A stretch of DNA of 31,676 nt from Rubrivivax sp. (GTDB lineage Bacteria; Pseudomonadota; Gammaproteobacteria; Burkholderiales; Burkholderiaceae): assembly GCA_016790225.1 (NCBI GenBank), contig JAEUOZ010000021.1, positions 1 to 31,676 of the forward strand. Direction: 5' to 3'. Below the pieces are notes generated by a model. That model was not told the DNA's origin. It ran no database searches and worked only from the letters and a program-made list of their open reading frames with translations. Within the stretch, counting starts at the first letter, position 1; the number at the start of each line of letters is the position of its first letter. Both the position numbers and the translations under genes were made by a program. Below, piece after piece: positions 15,642 to 23,752 of this stretch.

Positions 15642-16568
15642 ATGGGCCGCGTCGCGCTCGCCGCCAAGATCACGCACGTGCCCTCGATGTACCTGAGCGA
15701 GCTCGAAGGCCCGCGCAAGGGCACGCGCCAGGATGCCATCGAAGGCCATGTCGAGATCGGCCGGCGCTGCCGCGAGCGCGGCGTGGACACCATCGTGGTC
15801 TTCGACACGCACTGGCTGGTCAACGCCAACTACCACATCAATTGCGCGTCGCGCTTCCAGGGGCTGTACACCAGCAACGAGCTGCCGCACTTCATCAGCA
15901 ACCTGGGCTACGGATTTCCTGGCAACCCGGCGCTCGGGCAGCTGCTGGCGAGGGTCTGCAATGAGCAGGGCGTCGAGACCCTGGCGCACCATGCCACGAC
16001 CCTGGCGCCCGAGTACGGCACGCTGGTGCCGATGCGCTACATGAATGACGACCAGCACTTCAAGGTGGTGTCGGTCTCGGCGCTGTGCATGGCGCACTAC
16101 CTGAACGACAGCGCGCGGCTGGGCTGGGCCATGCGGCGCGCGGTGGAAGATCACTACGACGGCACGGTGGCCTTCCTGGCCAGCGGCTCGCTCAGCCACC
16201 GCTTTGCGCAGAACGGGCTGGCGCCCGAGTACGCCTTCCGGATCTGGAGCCCCCTCCTGGAGCAGCTGGACCGCAGCGTGATCCAGATGTGGCAGCAAGG
16301 CCGCTGGGCGGATTTCTGCGCCATGCTGCCGGAGTACGCGGCCAAGGGCCATGGCGAAGGCTTCATGCATGACACCGCGATGCTGCTGGGCGTGCTGGGC
16401 TGGGCCGGGTATGACGGCCAGGCCGAGGTCCTGACGCCGTACTTCGGGGCCTCCGGCACCGGCCAGATCAATGTGGAGCTGCCCGTGACGCCGCAGGATG
16501 GCCGGGCCGTGCCGCCGCCCGTGGCTTCGCGAGCCGAGGGCTATACCTCGGTGGCCACGCGTCTGTGA
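15642..16568 (+). CDS. hpaD: 3,4-dihydroxyphenylacetate (homoprotocatechuate) 2,3-dioxygenase
   Basis: This 308-residue LigB-type class III extradiol dioxygenase starts MGRVALAAKITHVPSMYLSE, nearly as in E. coli HpaD. Likely Fe(II) ligands are H12 (ITHVP), H57 (FDTHW) and E239 (GHGEG), with H186 (GSLSHRF) as the probable acid/base residue. It opens the ring of homoprotocatechuate with O2 to give CHMS, the substrate of the preceding gene product. The ATG lies 1 bp after the hpaE stop; the longer open frame upstream overlaps hpaE and was rejected. The C-terminus extends some 25 residues beyond the E. coli protein (ending EGYTSVATRL). Confidence 0.96.
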   Translation: MGRVALAAKITHVPSMYLSELEGPRKGTRQDAIEGHVEIGRRCRERGVDTIVVFDTHWLVNANYHINCASRFQGLYTSNELPHFISNLGYGFPGNPALGQLLARVCNEQGVETLAHHATTLAPEYGTLVPMRYMNDDQHFKVVSVSALCMAHYLNDSARLGWAMRRAVEDHYDGTVAFLASGSLSHRFAQNGLAPEYAFRIWSPLLEQLDRSVIQMWQQGRWADFCAMLPEYAAKGHGEGFMHDTAMLLGVLGWAGYDGQAEVLTPYFGASGTGQINVELPVTPQDGRAVPPPVASRAEGYTSVATRL

Positions 16569-16581
16569 GACGGAAGCCTCC

Positions 16582-16986
16582 ATGCCGCACCTCGTGATCC
16601 TGCACACCCCCAACGTCGAACCTGAGGCGCAGATGCCGGCGCTGTGCCGCCGCCTGGCCGATGTGATGGTGGCTGCGCGCGACGAGCGCGGCCAGCCGGT
16701 CTTCCCCGTGGGCGGCGTGCGTGTGATGGCCTGCGCTGCGTCGGCCTTCGCCGTGGCGGATGGCTCGGGTGAGCATGGCTTCATCTATTTCAACCTGCGC
16801 ATGGCGCGGGGCCGCAGCACGGCCGTGCAGCAGGCCGTGGGCCAGGCGCTCAGCGAGGCCGCGCGTCAGCATCTGGCGCCCTTGCTGGCGCGGCGCGCCG
16901 TGGGCCTGACGCTGCAGATCGACGAAGGCGCCGAGGTCTTCGATGCGAAGTTTGGCAACCTTCACGCCGTGTTCAACAAGGGCTGA
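16582..16986 (+). CDS. hpaF: 5-carboxymethyl-2-hydroxymuconate delta-isomerase
   Basis: This 134-residue protein of the tautomerase superfamily, CHMI type, starts MPHLVILHTPNV. Removal of Met exposes the catalytic Pro1, and the start at 16582 was chosen for this reason. Further matches are FPVGGVRVMA, EHGFIYFNLRMARGRS and a C-terminal KFGNLHAVFNKG, in line with E. coli HpaF (126 residues). It isomerises 5-carboxymethyl-2-hydroxymuconate to 5-oxopent-3-ene-1,2,5-tricarboxylate, which HpaG1/HpaG2 then use. It is 13 bp after hpaD with a GGAAG Shine-Dalgarno and 3 bp before hpaH. Confidence 0.94.
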   Translation: MPHLVILHTPNVEPEAQMPALCRRLADVMVAARDERGQPVFPVGGVRVMACAASAFAVADGSGEHGFIYFNLRMARGRSTAVQQAVGQALSEAARQHLAPLLARRAVGLTLQIDEGAEVFDAKFGNLHAVFNKG

Positions 16987-16989
16987 ACG

Positions 16990-17793
16990 ATGCTCGATCC
17001 CCAGACCATCCAGGCGCTGGCGCAGCAGCTGTACCAGGCGCGCCGCTCGCGCACGCCGCTGCGCCACTTCTCGCGCCAGCATCCGCAGATGAGCATCGAC
17101 GACGGCTACGCGATCCAGCGCGCCTGGGTGGCGCTGGAGCAGGCCGACGGCCGCGTGATCCGCGGGCGCAAGATCGGCCTCACCTCTCGCGCGATGCAGC
17201 AGGCCAGCCAGATCACCGAGCCCGACTATGCACCCCTGATGGACGACATGTTCTTCGACGGCGGTGGCGACATCCCGATCGAGCGCTTCATCGCGCCGCG
17301 CGTGGAGGTGGAACTGGCCTTCATCCTGGCGCGCCCGCTGCAGGGGCCGGGCGTGACGCTGTTCGACGTGCTGGGCGCCACCGAGTGGGTGACGCCGGCC
17401 ATCGAGATCATCGATGCCCGCATCGAGCAGTTCGACCGCGAGACCCGGGCCATGCGCAAGGTCACCGACACCATCAGCGACTTTGCGGCCAATGCCGGCA
17501 TCGTGCTGGGCGGGCGACCCGTGAAGCCTGATGCGGTGGATCTGCGCTGGGCTGGCGCCTTGCTGCACAAGAACGGCGTGGTCGAGGAAACCGGTCTGGC
17601 CGCCGCGGTGCTGAACCACCCCGCCAACGGCGTCGCCTGGCTGGCCAACAAGCTGGCGCCGCATGGCGAGGCGCTGCGCGCGGGCGACGTGGTGCTGGCG
17701 GGCTCGTTCACGCGGCCGGTATCCGCGGTCGCCGGCGACAGCTTCCATGCGGACTACGGGCCGCTCGGCTCGATCAGCTTCCGTTTCACTTGA
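16990..17793 (+). CDS. hpaH: 2-oxohept-4-ene-1,7-dioate hydratase
   Basis: This 267-residue hydratase belongs to the HpaH/MhpD branch of the FAH-fold family. Metal ligands are probably E106 and E108 ([11 protein letters not shown]) and E139 ([10 protein letters not shown]). [17 protein letters not shown] and [15 protein letters not shown] are strong family matches. It adds water to 2-oxohept-4-enedioate to give 4-hydroxy-2-oxoheptane-1,7-dioate. It starts 3 bp after hpaF and is the last gene of the operon. The aldolase that would split its product (HpaI) is not next to it, and the following gene is convergent. Confidence 0.95.
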   Translation: MLDPQTIQALAQQLYQARRSRTPLRHFSRQHPQMSIDDGYAIQRAWVALEQADGRVIRGRKIGLTSRAMQQASQITEPDYAPLMDDMFFDGGGDIPIERFIAPRVEVELAFILARPLQGPGVTLFDVLGATEWVTPAIEIIDARIEQFDRETRAMRKVTDTISDFAANAGIVLGGRPVKPDAVDLRWAGALLHKNGVVEETGLAAAVLNHPANGVAWLANKLAPHGEALRAGDVVLAGSFTRPVSAVAGDSFHADYGPLGSISFRFT

Positions 17794-17804
17794 GCGGTGG
17801 CACG

Positions 17805-17830
17805 GCAGCGGCGTCAGAAGTCGCCGCTGC
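17805..17830. terminator. Perfect hairpin between convergent hpaH and the histidine kinase gene
   Basis: GCAGCGGCG (17805-17813) pairs fully with CGCCGCTGC (17822-17830) around an 8-nt loop. It lies 11 bp after the hpaH stop and about 30 bp beyond the stop of the convergent kinase gene. There is no T-run on either strand, so it is a shared hairpin-type transcript end rather than a textbook intrinsic terminator. Confidence 0.45.
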
Positions 17831-17860
17831 GGTCAGATGTCAGAGCCGCGGCCCTGCCGT

Positions 17861-20200
17861 TCAGAAGCGCGTTTCGCGCTCCCACTCGTTGCGTGCGTAG
17901 ACGGCCGGCGGCTGATCCAGGTGGTCGATCTGCACCTCGCAGATGATGCCCTTGGGGTGGTTCTCGCGCCAGCGCACCATGCCGCCCAGCATGCGGCAGC
18001 GCTTGCGCACGCCGCCCAACCCCAGGCCGTGAGACCACTGCGAGGGGTCGCGGCCCTTGCCGTTGTCGGCGATCCACAGGCTCAGCCGGCCATTGAGCAG
18101 CGTGCCTTCGATGGCCAGCTGGGTGGCCTGCGCGTGGTAGATCGCGTTGGTCACCAGCTCGCGCAGGATGCGCGTCAGGCCCGACCACTGGACCACGGTC
18201 AGTGCCAGATCGCGGTCGATGTTGAAGGACCAGTTCAGCGTCATCTGGGCCGCCGCCAGGCGCTGGCCGATGTCGGACTTCCATTCGGCGATGGCGTGCG
18301 AGAGCGGATGTTCCGAGGCGGCCAGGCCGCGCGTGAGCGTCTTCAGATCCTGCAGCGTGTGGCGCAGGTAGTCTTCCAGCTCGGGTGTCTGGGCCTTGTA
18401 CATCAGCGTCAGCAGGCGGGCTCCGATGTCGTCGTGCAGATCCTGCGCGATGCGGCGGCGCTCTTCGGCTCGCCCCCGCTCGACGGCCTTGTCGTAGACC
18501 ACGGCACGCCGCAGGTGCTCGCCCACGCGGTCGGCCAGCCGTGCATCCTCGCTCGTGAACAGGCGCTTGCCCTTCTGCGCGTGTCGCAGCACCCAGGCCT
18601 GTGCCTGCTGGCTCTGCGCGCCGTCGAAATCCGTGTGTCCATCATGTGGCGCCGGGATCAGCAAGGTGGAGCCGTCAGCCACCACGCGAGAGCGCAACTG
18701 CGCGCGGTTGATCATGCCCACTTCCAGCGGGTCATACAGATCGCAGAGGAAGTCCTGCATCAGCGCCTGGCGGCGCTCCGGCTCTTTCTCGATCGCGCGG
18801 CCCACGCGGTAGAGGCGCTCGAAGATGCGGTCCAGCGACAGCGCGTGGCTGCCGTTGAGGTGGTTGACGATCCACTCGCGCGCAAAGGCGTAGACACCCA
18901 GCGAGAGGAATACGGCCAGCGCCACCGAGGCCAGCTGCCCCAGCGAAAAGAGCGCCACGAACATCAGGTCCAGTGAGGTGGCGACCGTGGAGATGCCGGC
19001 CAGCAGCGCAAACTCGCGCAGCACCTGGCGCGAGCGTGTCAGGAAGGGCACCAGCAGCAGGATCGACGCGAGGAAGATCGTCCATACCGCCGAGCCCACC
19101 TCGGCCACGCGCTGCTGCGTGCCCGGCGTGCCGCCAGCTACCGCCAGCGATAGCAGCAGCAGCAAGAGCGAACCCACCAGCACCAGGCCCAGCCGTCGCA
19201 TGGTGGTCGTGAAGGGGTTGGGGCTGACCGCCTGAGAACGCGTCAGCACCAGCAGCGACATCACGCCCAGTACCACGACCGTGCCCTGCGCTCCCCACCA
19301 CACCCCACCACCCGTGCCCAGAACCACCAGGCCCAGCGCAGCCAGCGCGATCAGCCAGCCGCTCGCGGCGATCAAGGGGCCGTAGGTCAAGCGGTGCGGG
19401 TGCAGGGTGAACAGGTGAACCATCAGCGCCGCGCTGAGCAGATCCAGCACCAGGCGCACGGACAGGTCCTTGGCCATCACGGCCACGGGCAGGGGCACGC
19501 CGGGCACCGTCTGCAGCGCGATGAACAGCAGGTTGCCGGCCTGGCACAGCGAGAGCAGCAGGTAGAAGCCGTTGCGCGGATCCGGGCGCGCCAGGCAGAC
19601 CACGATGCCGACGAGGGTCAGCACCATCGCCAGTGCGGCCAGTGGCCAGAAGGCCCAGCCGATGCCGGCCAGGCCACGCTCTGCAAACGGTACCTGCACC
19701 TGCTGCCCGCCGGCAAAGACCAGCGTGGCGCGATCCTGGGCCAGCATGGCGTTGAGCGCGCGGTGGTTGTCGATCAGCCGCTCGCGCGTCGCGCCGTCGA
19801 TGATCCAGCGCGGCGCCCGCTGCAGCAGCGAGGCTTCGCTGACCTCCAGCACGCGCCCGTCCGGCGCGCGCACACCGCTCAGCACCTGCCCGATCTGCGC
19901 GCTCAGTTCCGGGCGGTCGGTGCCCGCCAGGATGACCCGGCCGCGTGCATCGGAGGTCCACTCGGCATCCAGCCAGGGGCTGAGCGCCATCGCGCGCACC
20001 AGTGCAAACAGCAACAGGCACACCAGCAGCGCCGAGATGAAGAGCCCTCGCAGGCGCCACCCCATCCAGCGGGGCGAAGCGATCGGGCCGCCATCGAAGC
20101 CCGTGGGCAGCGCGTCGAGCGTGCCGACGCCGGAAATCAGCGTGTCATACCAGCCCTTGCTTGCTGGCGAGGACGGCGGCTTCGGCTCGGCTGGAGACAT
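17861..20200 (-). CDS. Multi-spanning membrane histidine kinase (HisKA_3, NarX-like output)
   Basis: This is a 779-residue sensor. After a cytoplasmic N-terminus and a helix at about 49-70, a periplasmic domain (about 72-180) has PDZ-like features (SAQIGQVLSGVRAPDGRVLE). About nine further helices lie between 182 and 440. The cytoplasmic part has a GAF-like region (about 480-570), then the HisKA_3 dimerisation motif RRRIAQDLHDDIGARLL with phospho-acceptor H588. The ATPase domain has an N-box at N685, DNGKGRD at 712 and GLGLGG at 725. The ATG at 20200 lies inside the regulator gene, giving a 56-bp overlap; no in-frame ATG sits closer to the regulator stop. It is the evident partner of that regulator. 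The signal sensed is unknown. Confidence 0.9.
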   Translation of the reverse strand: MSPAEPKPPSSPASKGWYDTLISGVGTLDALPTGFDGGPIASPRWMGWRLRGLFISALLVCLLLFALVRAMALSPWLDAEWTSDARGRVILAGTDRPELSAQIGQVLSGVRAPDGRVLEVSEASLLQRAPRWIIDGATRERLIDNHRALNAMLAQDRATLVFAGGQQVQVPFAERGLAGIGWAFWPLAALAMVLTLVGIVVCLARPDPRNGFYLLLSLCQAGNLLFIALQTVPGVPLPVAVMAKDLSVRLVLDLLSAALMVHLFTLHPHRLTYGPLIAASGWLIALAALGLVVLGTGGGVWWGAQGTVVVLGVMSLLVLTRSQAVSPNPFTTTMRRLGLVLVGSLLLLLLSLAVAGGTPGTQQRVAEVGSAVWTIFLASILLLVPFLTRSRQVLREFALLAGISTVATSLDLMFVALFSLGQLASVALAVFLSLGVYAFAREWIVNHLNGSHALSLDRIFERLYRVGRAIEKEPERRQALMQDFLCDLYDPLEVGMINRAQLRSRVVADGSTLLIPAPHDGHTDFDGAQSQQAQAWVLRHAQKGKRLFTSEDARLADRVGEHLRRAVVYDKAVERGRAEERRRIAQDLHDDIGARLLTLMYKAQTPELEDYLRHTLQDLKTLTRGLAASEHPLSHAIAEWKSDIGQRLAAAQMTLNWSFNIDRDLALTVVQWSGLTRILRELVTNAIYHAQATQLAIEGTLLNGRLSLWIADNGKGRDPSQWSHGLGLGGVRKRCRMLGGMVRWRENHPKGIICEVQIDHLDQPPAVYARNEWERETRF

Positions 20201-20885
20201 TCAGCTTCTTGTAGATCGACTTGATGTGGTCATTCACGGTGAACCACTTGATGCCCATCAGGTTGGCGATTTCCTTGATGGTGAAGCCCTTGCTGAGGTA
20301 GGTGAGCACCTCGGTCTCGCGCGGGGTCAGACGCTCGTGATCGAGCGGCTTCTCGATCGGGATGGGCCGGCTGTTGCTGCCGTGGTGGCCGGAGGCGGTG
20401 AAGGGCGCGTGCGGGGCCTGCGTATCGCCGCCGCTGCCCAGGCGGAAGTGCGTCAGCAGGCGGCGCGCGATGGCGGGCGACAGCGGGGGCTGCCCACGTA
20501 CGATCTTCTGCAGCTCTTCCACCAGCACCTCGAAGCGGTCTTCCTTCAGCAGGTAGCCATCGGCGCCACGCTGCAGCGCGGGAAAGAGGTGGTCGTCATC
20601 GGAATACAGCGTGGTGACGATCTTGGTGGCCGGATAGCCGGTGAGCTCTTCCAGCAGCTCCATGCCGTTGCCATCCGGCAGCTCAAGATCGACCAGAATC
20701 AGCTTGAAGGGATCGATCACCGCGCCCGTGGCGGCAGAACGTGTGGCGGCAATCTGTCGCCGCGCGGTCTCCAGATCGCCGGCCTCGCTGATGAGGTTGG
20801 CGTCGCTGAAGCTTTCGCGCACGACACGGCGCAGGAAGCCGCGCGCCACGGGGTTGTCTTCGAGAATCAGTACCTTGACCGTCAT
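20145..20885 (-). CDS. NarL/FixJ-type response regulator
   Basis: This 246-residue protein has a receiver domain at residues 1-125 (MTVKVLILEDNPVARGF with acidic pocket E9/D10, phospho-acceptor D66 in LILVDLELPDGNG, and a late Lys in YLLKEDRF). A roughly 45-residue linker follows, then a LuxR-type helix-turn-helix at about 178-246 (LTPRETEVLTYLSKGFTIKE, then IANLMGIKWFTVNDHIKSIY). The ATG at 20885 was chosen because the receiver starts there; the frame is open to 20915. It overlaps the downstream kinase gene by 56 bp and forms a two-component pair with it. Its target promoters cannot be read from the window. Confidence 0.93.
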   Translation of the reverse strand: MTVKVLILEDNPVARGFLRRVVRESFSDANLISEAGDLETARRQIAATRSAATGAVIDPFKLILVDLELPDGNGMELLEELTGYPATKIVTTLYSDDDHLFPALQRGADGYLLKEDRFEVLVEELQKIVRGQPPLSPAIARRLLTHFRLGSGGDTQAPHAPFTASGHHGSNSRPIPIEKPLDHERLTPRETEVLTYLSKGFTIKEIANLMGIKWFTVNDHIKSIYKKLNVSSRAEAAVLASKQGLV

Positions 20886-20902
20886 TCGGGCACCCTGGTG
20901 CA

Positions 20903-20919
20903 GACGGTTGAACACCGTC
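20903..20919. promoter_or_regulatory. Inverted repeat in the leader of the response regulator gene
   Basis: GACGGT (20903-20908) and ACCGTC (20914-20919) form a perfect 6-bp inverted repeat with a 5-bp spacer, 17 bp upstream of the regulator start. It could be an autoregulatory site or a small hairpin in the mRNA leader. There is no other support. Confidence 0.3.
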
Positions 20920-20981
20920 CTCTCGCGCGCATACTACTGCACCCGGCTGTCAATCCCCCAAACAGTGACTCGGTTTTGTGC

Positions 20982-21962
20982 TCAGTCATTGCTCAGGACC
21001 AGCTTGCCGCAGACCTTTCGAGAGGCCATCAGCGCATAGGCTTCGGGCAGTGCTGACATCGGCAGGCGCTGCTCGATCGCAGGCTTGACCCGCCCTTCGG
21101 CGTGCCAGCGCAGCAGCTGTGCGAGATCGGCTGCAAAGGCCTTGGGTTCGCGGCGCACAAAATCGCCCCAGAAGACCCCGGCGATCGACGCGCCCTTGAG
21201 CAGCGCCAGGTTGAACGGCAGGGCCGGGATCGGGCCGGCCGCAAAGCCGACCACCAGGTAGCGTCCGCGCCAGGCGATCGAGCGGAACGCGGGCTCGGCC
21301 AGATCGCCACCGACCGGGTCGTAGACCACATCCGGCCCTTTGCCGCCGGTGGCCTCTTTCAGGGCCTCGCGCAGCGGAATGCCAGCGCCGAGATCGATGG
21401 CGACATCCGCGCCCAGCCGCGTGCAGAACGCAGCCTTGGCGGCATTGGAGGCCGTGGCGATGACGCGCGCGCCCATGGCCTTGGCGATCTGCACCGCGGC
21501 AGACCCGACGCCGCCCGAAGCGCCGAGCACCAGCACGGTTTCGCCGGCCTTCAGCGCGCCGCGGTCTGCCAGCGCGTGGTAGGACGTGCCGTAGGTGAAT
21601 GCAAAGGCCGCACCGTCATCGAAGGGCATGCCCGGTGGCAGCGGCAGCACCTGGCTGGCGAGGGCGCAGGCATGCGTGGCAAAGCCGCCGTGGCTGCCGA
21701 TGCTGGCGACCGGCATGCCCGGGCGCAGATGGCTCACGCCTTCGCCCACGGCTTCGACCACCCCGGAGAACTCTGCGCCGGGCACAAAGGGCAGCGGCGG
21801 CTTGAACTGGTACTTGCCCTCGACGATGAGCAGGTCCGGAAAGTTCAGGCTCGCGCAGCGCACGGCCATGCGCACCTCGCCGCGGCCGGGCTCGGGCGTC
21901 GCCTGCTCCTGCCAGCGCATCGAGCCGATGCCGTCCAGCGATTCGCACAACCAGGCCTTCAT
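20982..21962 (-). CDS. NADPH:quinone oxidoreductase-like MDR family protein
   Basis: This 326-residue zinc-free medium-chain dehydrogenase/reductase resembles QOR. It has a GroES-like N-terminal domain (ASLNFPDLLIVEGKYQFKPP, PFVPGAEFSGVVEAVG), then a Rossmann domain with LVLGASGGVGSAAVQIAKAM at about 143-162. The structural-zinc Cys cluster of alcohol dehydrogenases is absent. It probably reduces quinones or enoyl-type electrophiles with NADPH; the actual substrate is unknown. GAGGAG precedes the ATG at 21962. It is divergent from surE and lies 96 bp upstream of the response regulator on the same strand, so read-through into the two-component genes is possible. Confidence 0.9.
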   Translation of the reverse strand: MKAWLCESLDGIGSMRWQEQATPEPGRGEVRMAVRCASLNFPDLLIVEGKYQFKPPLPFVPGAEFSGVVEAVGEGVSHLRPGMPVASIGSHGGFATHACALASQVLPLPPGMPFDDGAAFAFTYGTSYHALADRGALKAGETVLVLGASGGVGSAAVQIAKAMGARVIATASNAAKAAFCTRLGADVAIDLGAGIPLREALKEATGGKGPDVVYDPVGGDLAEPAFRSIAWRGRYLVVGFAAGPIPALPFNLALLKGASIAGVFWGDFVRREPKAFAADLAQLLRWHAEGRVKPAIEQRLPMSALPEAYALMASRKVCGKLVLSND

Positions 21963-22096
21963 CGCGCGTCTCCTCGGGTTCTGATGGCGCCGCGCAGGCG
22001 CCTGACCACAGGCGAGCCCGTCTGCGGGCCTCGGGTGTCAGCCATGGATGATACGAAGACGCCGACAGGGGATGCGTCGCGCGGGTGACGCCTGCC

Positions 22097-22102
22097 TACA
22101 AT
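22097..22102 (+). promoter_or_regulatory. -10-like element immediately upstream of surE
   Basis: TACAAT ends 6 bp before the surE ATG (22109). If used as a -10 box, transcription would start at or within a base or two of the start codon, giving a leaderless mRNA. No Shine-Dalgarno sits before this ATG, which fits. No good -35 box was found. Confidence 0.45.
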
Positions 22103-22108
22103 CGCCCG

Positions 22109-22885
22109 ATGCGCATCCTGATTGCCAATGACGATGGTTACCTCGCTCCGGGCCTGGCTGCCCTGGTGAAGGCCTGCAAGGGTCTGGGCGAGATCGACGT
22201 GGTCGCCCCGGAGCAGAACGCCAGCGGCACCTCCAATGCCCTGACGCTCACGCGGCCGCTGAGCGTCTTCGAGGTGCAGGCCGAGCACGGCTGCCGCGTG
22301 CGCGTGGTCACGGGCACGCCCTCGGATTGCGTGCACGTCGCGCTCACCGGCCTGCTGCCGCAGAAGCCCGATCTGGTGCTCTCGGGCATCAACAACGGCG
22401 CCAACATGGGCGACGACACGCTCTATTCCGGCACAGTCGCCGCTGCGATGGAGGGTTATCTGTTCGGGATCCCTGCCATCGCCTTCTCGCAGGTGGTGAA
22501 GGGCTGGGGCGAACTGGATGCGGCGGCCGCGACGGCACGCTCGGTGGTCGATCAGGTGCTGGCCGTGCGTCGCGGCGGCCATTGGCTGCTCAACGTCAAC
22601 ATTCCCAACCGCGCCGATGCGCCGGTGCTGCCGCGGCAGGTCACCCGGCTCGGTCGCCGGCATGCCAGCGAGCCCGTCATCCGCCAGACCAACCCGCGCG
22701 GCGAGGCCATCTACTGGATCGGCCCGGCCGGCGATGCGCGCGAGGCCGGGGAGGGCACGGATTTCCACGCCACGGCCAACGGCAGCGTGTCCATCACACC
22801 GCTCCAGGTGGACCTGACCGACCACGCCCGCTGCGCCGACTGGCGCGCGGTGCTGCAGACGGCACCGGACGTGGCCTCGACGTGA
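22109..22885 (+). CDS. surE: 5'/3'-nucleotidase SurE
   Basis: This 258-residue SurE starts [16 protein letters not shown], with metal ligands D8 and D9, S39 ([10 protein letters not shown]) and N95/N96 ([12 protein letters not shown]). The frame is open back to 22085, but eight extra residues before MRILIA are not family sequence. SurE is a metal-dependent phosphatase acting on nucleoside monophosphates, linked to stationary-phase survival. It begins a tight plus-strand row, surE-pcm-nlpD-rlmD; the pcm start codon overlaps its stop. The start lacks a Shine-Dalgarno and has a TACAAT box 6 bp upstream. Confidence 0.96.
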   Translation: MRILIANDDGYLAPGLAALVKACKGLGEIDVVAPEQNASGTSNALTLTRPLSVFEVQAEHGCRVRVVTGTPSDCVHVALTGLLPQKPDLVLSGINNGANMGDDTLYSGTVAAAMEGYLFGIPAIAFSQVVKGWGELDAAAATARSVVDQVLAVRRGGHWLLNVNIPNRADAPVLPRQVTRLGRRHASEPVIRQTNPRGEAIYWIGPAGDAREAGEGTDFHATANGSVSITPLQVDLTDHARCADWRAVLQTAPDVAST

Positions 22886-23736
22886 GCAAGCCGGCGCGAC
22901 GCTTTCCGCTGACGCTGGATCGCGTGGCGCCTGCGCCGACGTCCCCACGGCCCGCCTCCGGGCCCGCACCCAAGCCTGGGCCGCTCTTGGGCGAGCTGCT
23001 GCGGCCGCAGCGCCCCCTGCGTGACGCGGCGGCTGATGCCAGAAATCAGCAGACGCCCGTGGGCCATGGGCTTGATTCGGACACCGTGCGCGGGCGCATG
23101 GTCGAACGCCTTCGCCTGCAGGGCGTGGACAGCGAGCGCGTGCTGCGTGCCATGGGCAGCGTGCCGCGCCACCGCTTCGTCGATTCCGCGCTGGTGGCGC
23201 AGGCCTACGAAGAATCGAGCCTGCCCATCGGCTGGGAGCAGACGATCAGCAAGCCCGTGGTGGTGGCGCGCATGCTCAGCCTGCTGGCCGAGGCGCCGGG
23301 GGCACGCGGCCGGCCGATCCGCGCGCCGCTGGGGCGTGCGCTGGAAATCGGCACCGGCTGCGGCTACCAGGCGGCCGTGATGCGGCTGCTGTGCACACGG
23401 CTGACCTCGATCGAGCGGCTCGGGCCGCTGCTGGACAAGGCCCGCGCCACCCTGCACGAGCTCGGCGTGAACGACATCCGCCTGCTGCACGCCGATGGCC
23501 GCCTGGGCCATGCGCCCAACGCGCCTTACGACAGCATCATCGCGGCGGCGGGCGGTGACGCACTGCCAAAGCCCTGGCTGGATCAGCTGGCGGTGGGTGG
23601 CCGCCTCGTGGCGCCGCTTCATGACGAGGCGGCCGAGGGCCAGATGCTGGTCGTCATCGACAGGACGGCGGAAGGCCTGGTCCGCAGCGTTCACGATGCG
23701 GTGCATTTCGTCCCCTTAAAATCCGGGCACGTCTAG
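22882..23736 (+). CDS. pcm: Protein-L-isoaspartate O-methyltransferase
   Basis: This is a 284-residue protein from a GTG at 22882 that overlaps the surE stop as GTGA. The methyltransferase part begins at about residue 66: [38 protein letters not shown] (substrate loop) and the SAM-binding [15 protein letters not shown]. The first 65 residues are Pro/Ala/Arg-rich and have no counterpart in the roughly 208-residue E. coli enzyme; such extensions are common in Burkholderiales. The enzyme methylates isoaspartyl residues so that damaged proteins can be repaired. Neighbours surE and nlpD make the usual stationary-phase cluster. Confidence 0.93.
   Translation: MSKPARRFPLTLDRVAPAPTSPRPASGPAPKPGPLLGELLRPQRPLRDAAADARNQQTPVGHGLDSDTVRGRMVERLRLQGVDSERVLRAMGSVPRHRFVDSALVAQAYEESSLPIGWEQTISKPVVVARMLSLLAEAPGARGRPIRAPLGRALEIGTGCGYQAAVMRLLCTRLTSIERLGPLLDKARATLHELGVNDIRLLHADGRLGHAPNAPYDSIIAAAGGDALPKPWLDQLAVGGRLVAPLHDEAAEGQMLVVIDRTAEGLVRSVHDAVHFVPLKSGHV
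23717..23722 (+). promoter_or_regulatory. Candidate -10 element for nlpD inside the pcm 3' end
   Basis: TAAAAT (within CCTTAAAATCC) stands out in the GC-rich end of pcm, 30 bp before the nlpD ATG at 23753, leaving room for a short leader with AGAGGG. No clear -35 hexamer is visible at 16-18 bp. It could give nlpD transcription independent of surE. Confidence 0.35.
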
Positions 23737-23752
23737 AGGGTTGATCATCAAC

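Noticed and set aside
20930..20953. TTGACA (minus strand) upstream of the response regulator as a -35 box
   Set aside because: The only -10-like hexamer after it (TATGCG) is 14 bp away, too short a spacing for a sigma-70 promoter.
23741..23751. TTGATCATCAA inverted repeat at the nlpD start, similar to the site before the hpa operon
   Set aside because: The centre is 1 bp rather than 4, the outer match is only TTGAT/ATCAA, and it lies across possible start codons of a housekeeping gene. It is probably chance.
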